Positions 24,010 through 32,624 of a DNA stretch of 64,000 bases are shown piece after piece. This stretch comes from DATBSK01 sp964501785 (GTDB taxonomy: Bacteria > Actinomycetota > Acidimicrobiia > IMCC26256 > PALSA-555): the NCBI GenBank assembly GCA_964501785.1, contig CAZCUD010000006.1, positions 124,001 through 188,000 on the forward strand, read 5' to 3'. Each line of letters begins with the position of its first letter. The first letter of the stretch is position 1. The notes below the pieces were generated by a model. It did not search any database. It worked only from the letters and a program-made list of their open reading frames with translations, and had not been told where the DNA came from. The position numbers and the translations under genes are program-made.

Positions 24010-24849
24010 ATGGACGCGTTCGACGGCCGGGTCGCGGTGATCACCGGGGCCGCCAGCGGCATCGGCAAGGGCATCGCACGCACGGCCGCGCGAGAGGGCA
24101 TGCGCGTGGTGATGGCCGACGTCGAGGCTCCGGCGCTCGACGCCGCGGCCGCCGAGGTCGCCGAGCTCGGCGCGGAGACGCTCGCGCTCGCGACCGACGT
24201 CACCGATCCGGACGCGGTCGAGGCGCTCGCGGCCGCCGCATACGACCGGTTCGGCGCGGTGCACCTGCTCTGCAACAACGCCGGCGTCTTCCAGGCCGGC
24301 GTGATCTGGGAGCGCAGCCGCGCCGACTGGGAGTGGGTCATGAACGTCAACTTCTGGGGCGTGCTCAACGGCATCCAGGCGTTCGTCCCGAAGATGATCG
24401 AGGCCGGCGAGCCGGGTCACGTCGTGAACACCTCGTCGGTCGCCGGCATCACGACCGTCGCCTACTCGGGGCCCTACGTCGTGTCGAAGTTCGCGTGTGC
24501 CGCGCTCACGGAGTGCCTCGCCCACGACTTCCGTGCGCAGGGCGCCTCGATCGGCGTGTCGTGCCTCGTGCCCGGCGCGGTCGCGACTGGCATCGCGCGC
24601 TCGGGTCGCAACCGGCCAGACGAGCCGCCGTCGGAGTCGCAAGCACCCGACCACGCGTTCGTGGAGCAGGCGCTCGCCGACATGATCGCGGAGAAGGGGC
24701 GAGAACCCGACGAAGCCGGCGAGATCGTGTTCGCCGGGATCCGGGCCGGCGACTTCTGGATCACGACGATGGACGACCTCGACCCGCTGCTGCGCGAGCG
24801 GTCCGACGCCATGCTGGCGCGCACGCTGCCCGGCGGCGCCCAGTACTGA
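24010..24849 (+). CDS. SDR, second SDR/epoxide hydrolase pair
   Basis: 279 residues. NAD(P)-binding TGAASGIG, NNAG in LLCNNAGVF, Ser in NTSSVAG and YVVSK active site. Asp at the end of strand two (VVMADV) favours NAD. The tail lacks the usual GG-D strand and instead ends 'LLRERSDAMLARTLPGGAQY', like the C-terminus of actinobacterial SDRs found beside P450s. The ATG at 24010 is chosen over GTG 24007 because AGAGGGGGGAGTG precedes it. It lies 21 bases before the second epoxide hydrolase and repeats the layout of 21842-23898, though the SDRs themselves are only distantly similar. Confidence 0.75.
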   Translation: MDAFDGRVAVITGAASGIGKGIARTAAREGMRVVMADVEAPALDAAAAEVAELGAETLALATDVTDPDAVEALAAAAYDRFGAVHLLCNNAGVFQAGVIWERSRADWEWVMNVNFWGVLNGIQAFVPKMIEAGEPGHVVNTSSVAGITTVAYSGPYVVSKFACAALTECLAHDFRAQGASIGVSCLVPGAVATGIARSGRNRPDEPPSESQAPDHAFVEQALADMIAEKGREPDEAGEIVFAGIRAGDFWITTMDDLDPLLRERSDAMLARTLPGGAQY

Positions 24850-24870
24850 TCGCCCGACTCGGGAGACGTG

Positions 24871-26004
24871 ATGGAGCCCGTGGAGCAGCGCGTCCTCGAC
24901 GACTTGCGCGACCGACTCGCGCGCACCCGCCTGCCGAACGCGATCGAGGGCATCGGGTGGGATCAGGGCACCGACCGTGAGTACCTCGCCGAGCTCCTGA
25001 CGTACTGGCGCGACGGCTACGACTGGCGCGCCTGCGAGGCTCGCTTCGCCGCGCACGACGACCACGTGATCGAGGTCGACGGACAACGGATCCACGCGGT
25101 CGTCGCCCGCTCGCCGCACGAGGACGCGCTCCCGCTGCTCCTGGTCCACGGCTGGCCGGGGTCGGTCACCGAGTTCCTCGACGTGTTCGGGCCGCTGACC
25201 GATCCGACCGCGCACGGCGGCGACGCGTCCGACGCCTTCCACGTGGTTGCCCCGTCGCTGCCCGGGTTCGGGTTCTCCGGGCCGACGCACGAGCGCGGGT
25301 GGCACCCGCGCCGCATCGCCGAGGCGTGCGTCGAGCTCATGAGCTCCCTCGGCTTCGACCGCTTCGGCGCGCAGGGTGGCGACTGGGGCTCGATCGTCAG
25401 CGCCAACGTGGCCGATCTCGTTCCCGATCGGGTCGTCGGCCTGCACCTCAACTTCGTGACCGTGTCACCGCCGAAGGACGGGCCGCCGCTCACCGAGGAG
25501 GAGCAGGCGGCGTTCGCCGGGCTGCTCGAGTGGCGCAAGACGGGTGCCGGCTACCAGGAGATCCAGGGCACCCGCCCGCAGTCCCTGGGGTACGGGCTCG
25601 ACGACTCACCGGCCGGCCTGTGCGCGTGGATCGTCGAGAAGCTGCGCGCTTGGTCCGACACGTCGCTGTGGATCGCCGGCGACCTCGAAGGTTCGTTCAC
25701 CCGTGACCGGATGCTCGACGACGTCACGCTCTACTGGGTGACGGGGACCGGCACCTCGTCGTGTCGCATCTACTGGGAGATGCGCCAGGCGGGGAAGTCG
25801 GCGATCCCCCAGGAGTTCGTGCGCGTCCCGACCGGCATCGCGAACTTCCCGGCCGAGATCACCAAGATGCCCCGTCGTTGGGTCGAGGGCCGCTACGACG
25901 TCGTCCACTGGACGGAGCCGCCGCACGGCGGTCACTTCGCGGCCATGGAGGTCCCCGAGCTCTTCGTCGACGACGTCCGCACCTTCTTCCGCCTCGTGCG
26001 CTGA
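24871..26004 (+). CDS. Microsomal-type epoxide hydrolase, copy 2
   Basis: 377 residues. Motifs as in the 22741 protein: HGWPGS, GGDWGSI, PPHGGHFAAME. The two paralogues share long stretches, for example GPLTDPxAHGGD and 'LDDSPxGLxAWIVEK', so they arose by duplication. This copy lacks the first 13 or so residues of the other (no 'TIEPFTIDV' strand), which may alter dimer contacts. ATG 24871 is preferred; GTG 24868 is adjacent. Likely hydrolyses a bulky epoxide, perhaps from P450 or lipid oxidation. It is convergent with the SnoaL-like gene. Confidence 0.85.
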   Translation: MEPVEQRVLDDLRDRLARTRLPNAIEGIGWDQGTDREYLAELLTYWRDGYDWRACEARFAAHDDHVIEVDGQRIHAVVARSPHEDALPLLLVHGWPGSVTEFLDVFGPLTDPTAHGGDASDAFHVVAPSLPGFGFSGPTHERGWHPRRIAEACVELMSSLGFDRFGAQGGDWGSIVSANVADLVPDRVVGLHLNFVTVSPPKDGPPLTEEEQAAFAGLLEWRKTGAGYQEIQGTRPQSLGYGLDDSPAGLCAWIVEKLRAWSDTSLWIAGDLEGSFTRDRMLDDVTLYWVTGTGTSSCRIYWEMRQAGKSAIPQEFVRVPTGIANFPAEITKMPRRWVEGRYDVVHWTEPPHGGHFAAMEVPELFVDDVRTFFRLVR

Positions 26005-26042
26005 ACCATCACCTCGTGCGGCCGTGCGCGGGCTGCGCGTGA

Positions 26043-26534
26043 CTACCGGTACACCTGGTCGTTGCGGTCGCGGCGGCCGCGCAGGGCTTCGGGCGGCATC
26101 TCCCACTCGGCGGCGATCGGGTCGTTGCGGCTCCAGTCGAAGACGCAGCGTCGGTCGGCGATGCGCCACTCGCCGTCGCGGCGCTCGAAGCGGTCGACGT
26201 AGCGCAACCCCATCCACAGGTCGGACCCCGGCTCGTCGTCGCGTGCGTCGCGGCGGTGGTAGGCGACGCAGTACGTCTCGCTGTGCGCGCGGTCACCCGC
26301 GACCTCCACGAGCTGTTGGCCGAGGAAGTGCATCGTCGTGTCGAAGTACGACAGCACCTCCTGCACCCAGTCGGCGAACTCCTCGGCGCTGCCCTGGAAC
26401 GCACCGTGGTCGTCGTGGGCACCGGGGTGGTAGCACGACAGCACGAGCTCCCGGTCCATGCGGTCGACGCCGCGGGTGTACCGGGCGAGCACGTCACGGA
26501 TCTCCTGCTGGGCCACGAGATCGTCGATGGTCAT
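26043..26534 (-). CDS. SnoaL-like (nuclear transport factor 2 fold) protein
   Basis: 163-residue cone-shaped alpha+beta barrel protein of the SnoaL/NTF2 superfamily: helix 'QQEIRDVLARYTRGVDRMD', then 'YHPGAHDDHGAF' and the strand pattern 'MHFLGQQLVEVAGDRAHSETYCVAYHRR'. His and Asp in the pocket could be catalytic, as in polyketide cyclases and limonene epoxide hydrolase-like enzymes, but small accessory functions are also known. This subgroup is common next to SDRs and P450s. ATG 26534 follows GGGGGCGACTG. It diverges from the aldo/keto reductase. Confidence 0.75.
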   Translation of the reverse strand: MTIDDLVAQQEIRDVLARYTRGVDRMDRELVLSCYHPGAHDDHGAFQGSAEEFADWVQEVLSYFDTTMHFLGQQLVEVAGDRAHSETYCVAYHRRDARDDEPGSDLWMGLRYVDRFERRDGEWRIADRRCVFDWSRNDPIAAEWEMPPEALRGRRDRNDQVYR

Positions 26535-26561
26535 CAGTCGCCCCCATGGTCGCGCTCGCTC

Positions 26562-26595
26562 GGCCGCACCATGCGTGCGGCCGCCCCTTCGGGGG
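26562..26595. other. Paired hairpins in divergent gap
   Basis: GGCCGCAC / GTGCGGCC (26562-26569 with 26575-26582) forms an 8-bp stem, followed by CCCC-TTCG-GGGG (26584-26595). Both lie between the two divergent genes at 26534 and 26624, upstream of the likely -10 at 26611. They could be regulatory or simply GC-rich spacer. Confidence 0.3.
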
Positions 26596-26610
26596 CGCTC
26601 GGCTGGTCGT

Positions 26611-26616
26611 TAGGGT
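26611..26616 (+). promoter_or_regulatory. -10 hexamer TAGGGT for the aldo/keto reductase
   Basis: TAGGGT ends 7 bases before ATG 26624, consistent with leaderless transcription. Confidence 0.45.
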
Positions 26617-26623
26617 ACGAGGC

Positions 26624-27658
26624 ATGCGCATGCGGACGCTCGGACGGTCGGGGATCCAGGTCAGCGAGTACTGCCTCGGCGCCATGATGTTCGGCCAGTG
26701 GGGCGAGCCCGACCACGACGAGTGCATCCGGATCACCCACCGGGCCCTCGACGCGGGCATCAACTTCATCGACACCGCCGACGTGTACTCGGCGGGGGAG
26801 TCGGAGGAGATCGTCGGCAAGGCGATCGCGGGACGCCGCGACGACGTGATCCTCGCGACGAAGTTCTTCGCGCCGATGGGGGAGGGCGCGAACGCCCGGG
26901 GCGGATCGCGGCGCTGGATCATGCAGGAGGTCGAGCACAGCCTGCGACGCTTGGGCACCGACTACATCGACCTGTACCAGATCCACCGCCCCGACGACCA
27001 CGCGAGCATCGACGAGACGCTCGGCGCGATGACCGACCTCGTCCACCAGGGGAAGATCCGCTACCTCGGCCACTCCACCTTTCCGGCCGAGTACATCGTC
27101 GAGGCGCAGTGGACGAGCGAGCGCCGCAACCGAGAGCGCTTCGTCTGCGAGCAGCCTCCCTACTCCATCCTCGTGCGGGGCATCGAGCGAGCCGTGCTGC
27201 CGACCTGCGCGCGCTACGGGATCGGGGTCATCCCGTGGAGCCCGCTCGCCGGTGGCCTGCTGACCGGCCGGTACCGCAAGGGGCAGCCCACGCCCGAGGG
27301 CTCACGCCTGGCCCGGGGCTTCGGGTCCCAGCACCAGAACGAGCGCCAGCAGCGCGCGCACGAGGCCCGTCTCGACGCGGTCGAGCTGCTGCTCCTGATC
27401 GCCGACCGCGCCGGCGTGAGCCTCACGCACCTCGCGCACGCGTTCGTGCTCGAGCATCCGCACGTGACGTCGGCGATCATCGGGCCGCGCACCATGGAGC
27501 AGCTCGACGACGCGCTCGCGGGGATCGAGGTCCGACTCGACGTCGACACGCTCGATGCGATCGACGACGTCGTGCCACCGGGCACCGACATCAGCGGCGG
27601 CGATCCGTGGACGCCGCCCGGCCTCACGAAGTCGTTCCGCCGGCGCGCGCGCGACTGA
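26624..27658 (+). CDS. Aldo/keto reductase
   Basis: 344-residue (beta/alpha)8 NADPH oxidoreductase of the AKR superfamily. Catalytic tetrad visible: Asp and Tyr in FIDTADVYSAGESE, Lys in ILATKFF, His in LYQIHRPDD. C-terminal NADPH-binding 'TSAIIGPRTMEQLDDAL' is typical. It resembles the YajO/voltage-gated potassium channel beta group of AKRs, reducing aldehydes or ketones. The start is ATG 26624, supported by TAGGGT; ATG 26630 is 6 bases further in. It is transcribed alone and converges on the next SDR. Confidence 0.85.
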   Translation: MRMRTLGRSGIQVSEYCLGAMMFGQWGEPDHDECIRITHRALDAGINFIDTADVYSAGESEEIVGKAIAGRRDDVILATKFFAPMGEGANARGGSRRWIMQEVEHSLRRLGTDYIDLYQIHRPDDHASIDETLGAMTDLVHQGKIRYLGHSTFPAEYIVEAQWTSERRNRERFVCEQPPYSILVRGIERAVLPTCARYGIGVIPWSPLAGGLLTGRYRKGQPTPEGSRLARGFGSQHQNERQQRAHEARLDAVELLLLIADRAGVSLTHLAHAFVLEHPHVTSAIIGPRTMEQLDDALAGIEVRLDVDTLDAIDDVVPPGTDISGGDPWTPPGLTKSFRRRARD

Positions 27659-27691
27659 CACCGGCTGGGCGTCGGCAGCGGAGCGAGGCGA

Positions 27692-28501
27692 TCAGGACGG
27701 CAGCGTGGTGAGGTCGACGAGTCCGAGCTCCATCGCGCCGGTGAAGCCACCGTCGGCCATGAGGTCGAACCCGTTGACGTAGGACGCCTCGTCGCTGTTG
27801 AGGAAGACCAGCGGTCCGGCCATCTCCTCGGGGCGTCCCATGCGTCCGACCTGCGCCGCGGTCCACTCGAGCAGGTCGGAGCCGAGCGCCTCGCGGAACT
27901 TCGGCATCATCGGCGAGTCGATCGGGCCCGGGCTCAGGCAGTTCATCCGGATGCCGCGGTCGAGCAGCTCGTGCGCTCGCTTCATCGTGTAGACGACCAC
28001 GCACTCCTTGGAGAAGAAGTAGGGATCGCCCTGCTCGGCGAGGTTGGCGCTCGCCCACGCGGCGCCCGAGGCCACGTCGGGCGTCGCCAGCACGTCGAGG
28101 ATGGCGGGCAGGTGGTTGCGCCAGCCCGAGCCGGCCTTGGACGCGACGTGCGCGATCGCACCCCCTTCGCCCATCAGGCCGTCGAGGACCCGCTCGGTCA
28201 CGTGGCGCAGGCCGAGGAAGTTGACGCCGAACACGCGGTCGGCGGGATGGGTCTGGGGCACGCCCGCCACGTTGAACAGGCAGTGGACCGGCGCGCCGAT
28301 GCGGTCGAGCGTCGCCTCGATGGACGACGGGTCGCCGCAGTCGGTCTCGTACGACCCCGCGCACGTACCGTCGATCGGCGCGATGTCGAGGGCGTGCACC
28401 TCGGCGCCCGCGTCGACGAGCATCGCGACGGTCGCCTTGCCCATGCCCGACGCTGCTCCCGTCACGATCACGCGCTTGTCGCCGTAGCTGAACGGTGCCA
28501 C
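27692..28501 (-). CDS. SDR like 3-alpha-hydroxysteroid / coniferyl alcohol dehydrogenase
   Basis: 269 residues. TGAASGMG cofactor motif, FNVAG in place of NNAG, Ser in ASKAGSGW and YFFSK as active Tyr/Lys. An insert of about 30 residues between Ser and Tyr ('NHLPAILDVLATPD') is the hallmark of the 3-alpha-hydroxysteroid dehydrogenase and coniferyl-alcohol dehydrogenase subgroup. It ends 'LMADGGFTGAME'. Expected activity is oxidation of a secondary or allylic alcohol with NAD. GTG 28501 is preferred because GAGGGAG lies 5 bases upstream; GTG 28507 would overlap it. Lies near the P450 and binding-protein genes. Confidence 0.75.
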   Translation of the reverse strand: MAPFSYGDKRVIVTGAASGMGKATVAMLVDAGAEVHALDIAPIDGTCAGSYETDCGDPSSIEATLDRIGAPVHCLFNVAGVPQTHPADRVFGVNFLGLRHVTERVLDGLMGEGGAIAHVASKAGSGWRNHLPAILDVLATPDVASGAAWASANLAEQGDPYFFSKECVVVYTMKRAHELLDRGIRMNCLSPGPIDSPMMPKFREALGSDLLEWTAAQVGRMGRPEEMAGPLVFLNSDEASYVNGFDLMADGGFTGAMELGLVDLTTLPS

Positions 28502-28530
28502 CTGCACTCCCTCTCGTTCCTAGATGCGCA

Positions 28531-30138
28531 TCAAAGGGGTGGACTGCTGTCGAGCACGACGAGGTTGTCGGCTCCGCAGTCGAGACTGCCACGTTCGGCC
28601 GGCTCGACGCGGGCGAAGCGCCCGTCGGTGACCTGGAGCAGCACGAAGCAGCCGTTGGGCGTACGAGCGCCGACGTCGGTGGGTCCGACCAGGCCGCCGC
28701 CGGTGAACGCGTCGATCTCGCCGAGCGCGGCGAGGAGCCGCTCGCGGGTCAGCCCGTCCTCACCGTGCTGGGCCACCACCGCCTCGACCCCATCCTCGAA
28801 CAGCAGGCCTGCGACGTACGCCTGGAGCCCGGCGTAGGTGTGGGGGTCGCCCGTGCGAGCGGCGGCGGCGAGGTAGGCCCGCAGCTCGGGGACCTCCTTG
28901 CGGTCGCCGAAGGGAACGGTCTCGATCGCGGTGTGCTGGCCGTCGGCGTCGGCCTCGGCGGCGAACGTCGCGTCGTAGCAGCGGGCGTCGCAGTACCACG
29001 CCTGCACCTCCGATCCGCCGGTGCGGGCGGCCGCGCGCCGCAGCTCGAGCGTCGAGTCGGGGCCGAGCCCGCTCGCCGCGAACGACGCGCGCGAGGCAAC
29101 GAGGTCCGCGGCGTAGGCGTCGTACTCGCTCTCCGGCGCGTCGAGCGGCACGTCGGGCGCGGCGGCGGTCGTGTAGCCGATCTGCTCGGCGGCATGGATC
29201 GCTCGCTCGGTGGCGACGCGGTCGGGGCCCTCGGCGGGCACGAGCACGTACTGGGCGCAGCAGTCGTCGAGCTCGTCCTGGAACCAGTGGTACGGGCCGA
29301 CGCTCGCGATCGCCTCACGGCGCGGGAACGCCGCGTACGTCGTGACGTTGTCGGCGTGCTCCGGCGCCACGGCCTCGACTGCAACGTCGGGGATCCCGCA
29401 CGACAGCGGTTCGACGTTCGCATCGTTCGACGAGCGCGTCGCGACCATCGCGAACGCCCGGTCGCACGCGGCTGCCACCGCGGCGTCGTACCCCTCGGGC
29501 GTGCCGTCGGTCGCGAGCAGGTCGACGCGCACCTTGCGACCGGCGAGCCCCCCCTCGCGGTTGAGTGCGTTGGCCCAGGCCGCGGCGCCGTCGAGCGTCG
29601 CCTGGTCGTCGGCGACCACGGCCACGCGCAGCTGGGTCGGCGAGATGCCGGTCTGTCCCGGGGGTGGTGCGGTGGTGGTGGTCGTGCTCGTCGAGGTGGT
29701 CGAGGTCGCGGGTGCCTGCGTCACCGGTGGCTGCGTCGTCGGTGCCTGGGTGGCGGGTGGCTCCGTGGCCGGCGGCTGCTGCGGCGCGCTCTGGGGGAGC
29801 GCCTGGGGCGCGCTCGTCGTGGGCGGCGTCGTCGTCGTGCGCCGAGGACGCTTCGCCGTGCGTGGCTTGGTGGTCGACGGCGTCGGGGCATCGGTCGCCG
29901 GCGGGACGACCTTGATCGTCGGGGGCGGCAGGGTCGGGACGGTCACGACCGGGCGGGGCACGGTCGAGGTCGTCGTCGGGCCCGGCGTGCTCGACGTGGT
30001 GGTCGAGCGTCGCGGCGGCACGTCGGACGCCGAGCCACCGTCGTCACCGCCGGAGGTCGCCAGCAGCGTGATGCCGATGCCGAGCACGAGGGCGAGCACG
30101 ACTGCGGTGGCGGTGATGGCGACCTGTCGCTTGTCCAC
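28531..30138 (-). CDS. Membrane-anchored binding-protein-like protein with Thr/Pro-rich stalk
   Basis: 535 residues. An N-terminal single membrane helix (about 8-28) is followed by a 130-residue extended stalk made of Thr, Pro and Ser (TTTSSTPGPTTTST; PPATEPPATQAPTTQPP), then a periplasmic-binding type I (LivK-like) domain from about residue 165: 'LRVAVVADDQATLDGAAAW', 'NREGGLAGRKVRVDLLATDG'. Several Cys pairs (DDCCAQY, YCDARCY, SLDC) suggest disulfides. It could sense or capture a ligand at the cell surface; no transporter subunits are adjacent. GTG 30138 has GGGGGAG upstream. The stalk suggests a thick envelope to cross. Confidence 0.75.
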   Translation of the reverse strand: MDKRQVAITATAVVLALVLGIGITLLATSGGDDGGSASDVPPRRSTTTSSTPGPTTTSTVPRPVVTVPTLPPPTIKVVPPATDAPTPSTTKPRTAKRPRRTTTTPPTTSAPQALPQSAPQQPPATEPPATQAPTTQPPVTQAPATSTTSTSTTTTTAPPPGQTGISPTQLRVAVVADDQATLDGAAAWANALNREGGLAGRKVRVDLLATDGTPEGYDAAVAAACDRAFAMVATRSSNDANVEPLSCGIPDVAVEAVAPEHADNVTTYAAFPRREAIASVGPYHWFQDELDDCCAQYVLVPAEGPDRVATERAIHAAEQIGYTTAAAPDVPLDAPESEYDAYAADLVASRASFAASGLGPDSTLELRRAAARTGGSEVQAWYCDARCYDATFAAEADADGQHTAIETVPFGDRKEVPELRAYLAAAARTGDPHTYAGLQAYVAGLLFEDGVEAVVAQHGEDGLTRERLLAALGEIDAFTGGGLVGPTDVGARTPNGCFVLLQVTDGRFARVEPAERGSLDCGADNLVVLDSSPPL

Positions 30139-30174
30139 TGGCTCCCCCGATCGTGGCGCCGCGAGGCGCCGGGC

Positions 30175-31251
30175 TCAGGTGCTCGGAGTCAGTGTTCCCC
30201 ACCCGAGGCCGGTTGCAACGTCACCCGCGTGCTCGAGCAGCGCGTCGACCCGGGCCGCGATCGACGCCGCATCGCCGGTGGCCGCCCCGCCGGACGCCCC
30301 CTTGAGCCGCCGGGCGTGCACGCCTTCGACGATGCACGCCATCTTCCAGTAGCCGAAGACCGTGAACCAGCCGAGCGAGTCGAGGGAGCGACCGGCGCGG
30401 TCCTCGTAGAGGCGCGCGACGGCCTCACGGCGCTCGAACACGTCGGCGAGCGTCGGCGAGGACGTGAGGAAGGGGAGGGGATCTCCCGGATCGGCCCAGT
30501 AGAGCAACGACCAGCACGCGTCGGCGACCGCATCACCGATCGTCGCGAGCTCCCAGTCGAGGACCGCCGCGACCCGTGCGCCGTCGTCGAGCACGACGTT
30601 GTCGAACCGGTAGTCACCGTGCACGAGCGCCGGTCGCCCGGACTCCGGAGGCACCGTCGCCACCAGGCGGGCGTGGATCGCGTCGAGCGCCGGGAGGTCG
30701 CGGACCCGGGCTCGCTCCACCTGCGTCTGCCACCGACGGAGCTGCCGCTCGACGTAGCCGGTCCGGTGCTTGGCGAGGTCGCCGAGCCCGATCTCGTCCA
30801 AATCGAGCGCGTGGAACGCGACCTGCACGTTCACGAGCGAGTCGGTCGCTGCCGCGGCGGAGCGGACGTCCAACGCGGCACCGTCGGCCTCGGTGCGGAG
30901 GATCCGGCCGTCGACGAACTCCATGACGTAGAAGGGGGCGCCCGTCACCTCGGTGTCGTCGCAGCGCGCGATCGGGGCGGGGACGGGGACGTCGGTCTTC
31001 GAGAGCGCACTGATGATGCGCCACTCGCGGTCCATGTCGTGCGCCGTCGCGAGCACGGCCGTGACCGGCGGGCGGCGCAGCGCGACCGCACGACCCGTCG
31101 CGTCCTCGACCCGGAAGGTCAGGTTGGACCCGCCCGCGGCGACCAGGTCGAACGTCAGCGGCGCCTCGAGCTCGTCGACGTGATCGAGCAGCCAGCGAGT
31201 GACTGCTGCGACCTCGATCCCCTTGGGGTTCGCGTCCGGCGGCTGCGTCAC
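30175..31251 (-). CDS. APH-fold phosphotransferase family protein (FadE36/ACAD10 N-domain-like)
   Basis: 358-residue kinase-like fold. Catalytic loop HGDYRFDNVVLDD with Asp and Asn, then the metal Asp in VLDWELATIGD; the N-lobe has 'AAGGSNLTFRVED'. This subgroup resembles the kinase part of ACAD10/ACAD11 and mycobacterial FadE36, which act on hydroxyacyl substrates in fatty acid or sterol catabolism. It is not a typical antibiotic kinase. GTG 31251 overlaps the P450 stop (GTGA), so both are translated from one message and probably serve one pathway. Confidence 0.8.
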   Translation of the reverse strand: MTQPPDANPKGIEVAAVTRWLLDHVDELEAPLTFDLVAAGGSNLTFRVEDATGRAVALRRPPVTAVLATAHDMDREWRIISALSKTDVPVPAPIARCDDTEVTGAPFYVMEFVDGRILRTEADGAALDVRSAAAATDSLVNVQVAFHALDLDEIGLGDLAKHRTGYVERQLRRWQTQVERARVRDLPALDAIHARLVATVPPESGRPALVHGDYRFDNVVLDDGARVAAVLDWELATIGDAVADACWSLLYWADPGDPLPFLTSSPTLADVFERREAVARLYEDRAGRSLDSLGWFTVFGYWKMACIVEGVHARRLKGASGGAATGDAASIAARVDALLEHAGDVATGLGWGTLTPST

Positions 31252-32477
31252 GCCGCGGCGCGCGCGACCGGCTCGAACGTCACCGGCATGTGCTTGATCC
31301 CGTTGATGAAGTTGGACCGCAGCCGCTCGACCGGTCCGGCCAGCTCCATCTCGGGGATGCGCGACGTGAGCTCGTCGAACATGGCCCGGATCTCGAGCTT
31401 GGCGAGGTGCGAACCGAGGCAGAAGTGCGGCCCGCCACCACCGAACGCCTCGTGCTCGTTGGGCTGCCGCGAGATGTCGAAGCGGTGCGGGTCGTCGAAG
31501 ACCGCGGGGTCGTGGTTCGCCGCGATGTACCAGAGCGCGACCTTCTCGCCCTCGCCGATCTCCTGGCCGTCGATCGTGAACGGCTCCCGGGCGGTGCGAC
31601 GCATGTACATCACGGGGGACGCCCACCGCAGCATCTCCTCGACCGCCATGGGCATCTTGTCGGGATCGTCGAGCAGGAGCCGGCGCTGGTCGGGGTTCTC
31701 GATGAGGCAGAGCATCCCGTGGGAGATCAGGTTGCGCGTCGTCTCGTTCCCGGCGACCGCGAGCAGCTGGAAGAAGAGGTCGAACTCCATGTCGCTGAGG
31801 CGCTCGCCCTCGACCTCGGCCTGGAGCAGCACGCTGATGATGTCGTCGCCCGGGTCGGCGCGCTTCTTCTCCGCGAGGTCGTTCGCGTACATGAACATCT
31901 CGGTGGCCGCGTTCATGTAGTCGTCCTGGCTCACCTGGTACTCGGGGTCGTCGGAGCCGATCATCCGGTTGCTCCAGTCGAAGACCTTGTGCCGGTCCTC
32001 CTGGGGCACGCCCATCATCTCGGCGATGACCTGGAGCGGGAGCTCGGCCGCGACGTCGACGACGAAGTCGCACTCACCCCGTTCGGCGATGTCGTCGACG
32101 ATCTGTCGGGTGATCACCCGCACCTGGTCCTTGAGGCTGGAGATCATCCGCGGGGTGAAGCCCTTGTTGACGATCCGCCGCAGCTTGGTGTGGTTCGGCG
32201 GGTCCATCATCAGCATCATCATCCGCTGCTGCGCGAGCTGCTCCTCGGTCTCGGCCTCGTGCAGCGTGATGCCCCACTCGCTCGAGAACGTGGGCCACTC
32301 GTGGCTCACCGTGTAGAGGTGGTCGTAGCGGGTGATGCACCAGAAGCCCGACCCCTCGGCCTCCTCGTGCCAGTACACCGGCTGCTCGGCTCGGATCCGG
32401 TCGAACTGGTCGTGCGGGACCCCCCGCACGAACGTGTCGAGGTCGGTCAGGTCGACTCCGGTCAACGTCGCGGTCAC
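31248..32477 (-). CDS. Cytochrome P450, CYP125-like
   Basis: 409 residues. Heme loop FGGGGPHFCLG with the Cys ligand, I-helix AVAGNETTRN (acid-alcohol pair for oxygen activation), K-helix ExxR in VEEMLRWASP. N-terminal features 'GFWCITRYDHLYTVSHEWPT', 'MMDPPNHTKLRRIVNKGFTP' are those of the CYP125 group, mycobacterial steroid C26-monooxygenases. It would oxidise the sterol or branched-chain terminal methyl using a 3Fe-4S or 2Fe-2S ferredoxin. The TnnAACnnGTTnn box at 32505-32518 overlaps its likely -10 (TAACGT on the minus strand). It is first in an operon with the phosphotransferase. GTG 32477 follows GGGGGTG. Confidence 0.85.
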   Translation of the reverse strand: MTATLTGVDLTDLDTFVRGVPHDQFDRIRAEQPVYWHEEAEGSGFWCITRYDHLYTVSHEWPTFSSEWGITLHEAETEEQLAQQRMMMLMMDPPNHTKLRRIVNKGFTPRMISSLKDQVRVITRQIVDDIAERGECDFVVDVAAELPLQVIAEMMGVPQEDRHKVFDWSNRMIGSDDPEYQVSQDDYMNAATEMFMYANDLAEKKRADPGDDIISVLLQAEVEGERLSDMEFDLFFQLLAVAGNETTRNLISHGMLCLIENPDQRRLLLDDPDKMPMAVEEMLRWASPVMYMRRTAREPFTIDGQEIGEGEKVALWYIAANHDPAVFDDPHRFDISRQPNEHEAFGGGGPHFCLGSHLAKLEIRAMFDELTSRIPEMELAGPVERLRSNFINGIKHMPVTFEPVARAAA

Positions 32478-32504
32478 GTCCCTGGCACCCCCGGTCGGTG
32501 AGAC

Positions 32505-32518
32505 TGGAACACGTTACG
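32505..32518. promoter_or_regulatory. KstR-like operator 1 between P450 and amidohydrolase
   Basis: TGGAACACGTTACG has the AACnnGTT core and flank of the mycobacterial KstR consensus TnnAACnnGTTnnA except the last base. The minus-strand TAACGT and plus-strand TACGAT that could be the two divergent -10 elements both overlap it, so a bound repressor would block both genes. Confidence 0.55.
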
Positions 32519-32624
32519 ATTCGCGTCATCGGTCCGCCACTGTCCGGCGGGCCCACAGCAGGAGCGAGCGACGGTACGGGCATCCCGGCCCGCAGCGAGC
32601 GACGCGATGGAGGCGATGGTTGCC

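Noticed and set aside
30175..31251. Aminoglycoside resistance kinase
   Set aside because: The fold and catalytic loop match, but the subgroup and P450 coupling point to acyl metabolism.
28495..31920. Plus-strand open frame of about 1,100 codons
   Set aside because: Runs opposite three real minus-strand genes; composition is Arg/Gly-rich and shadow-like.
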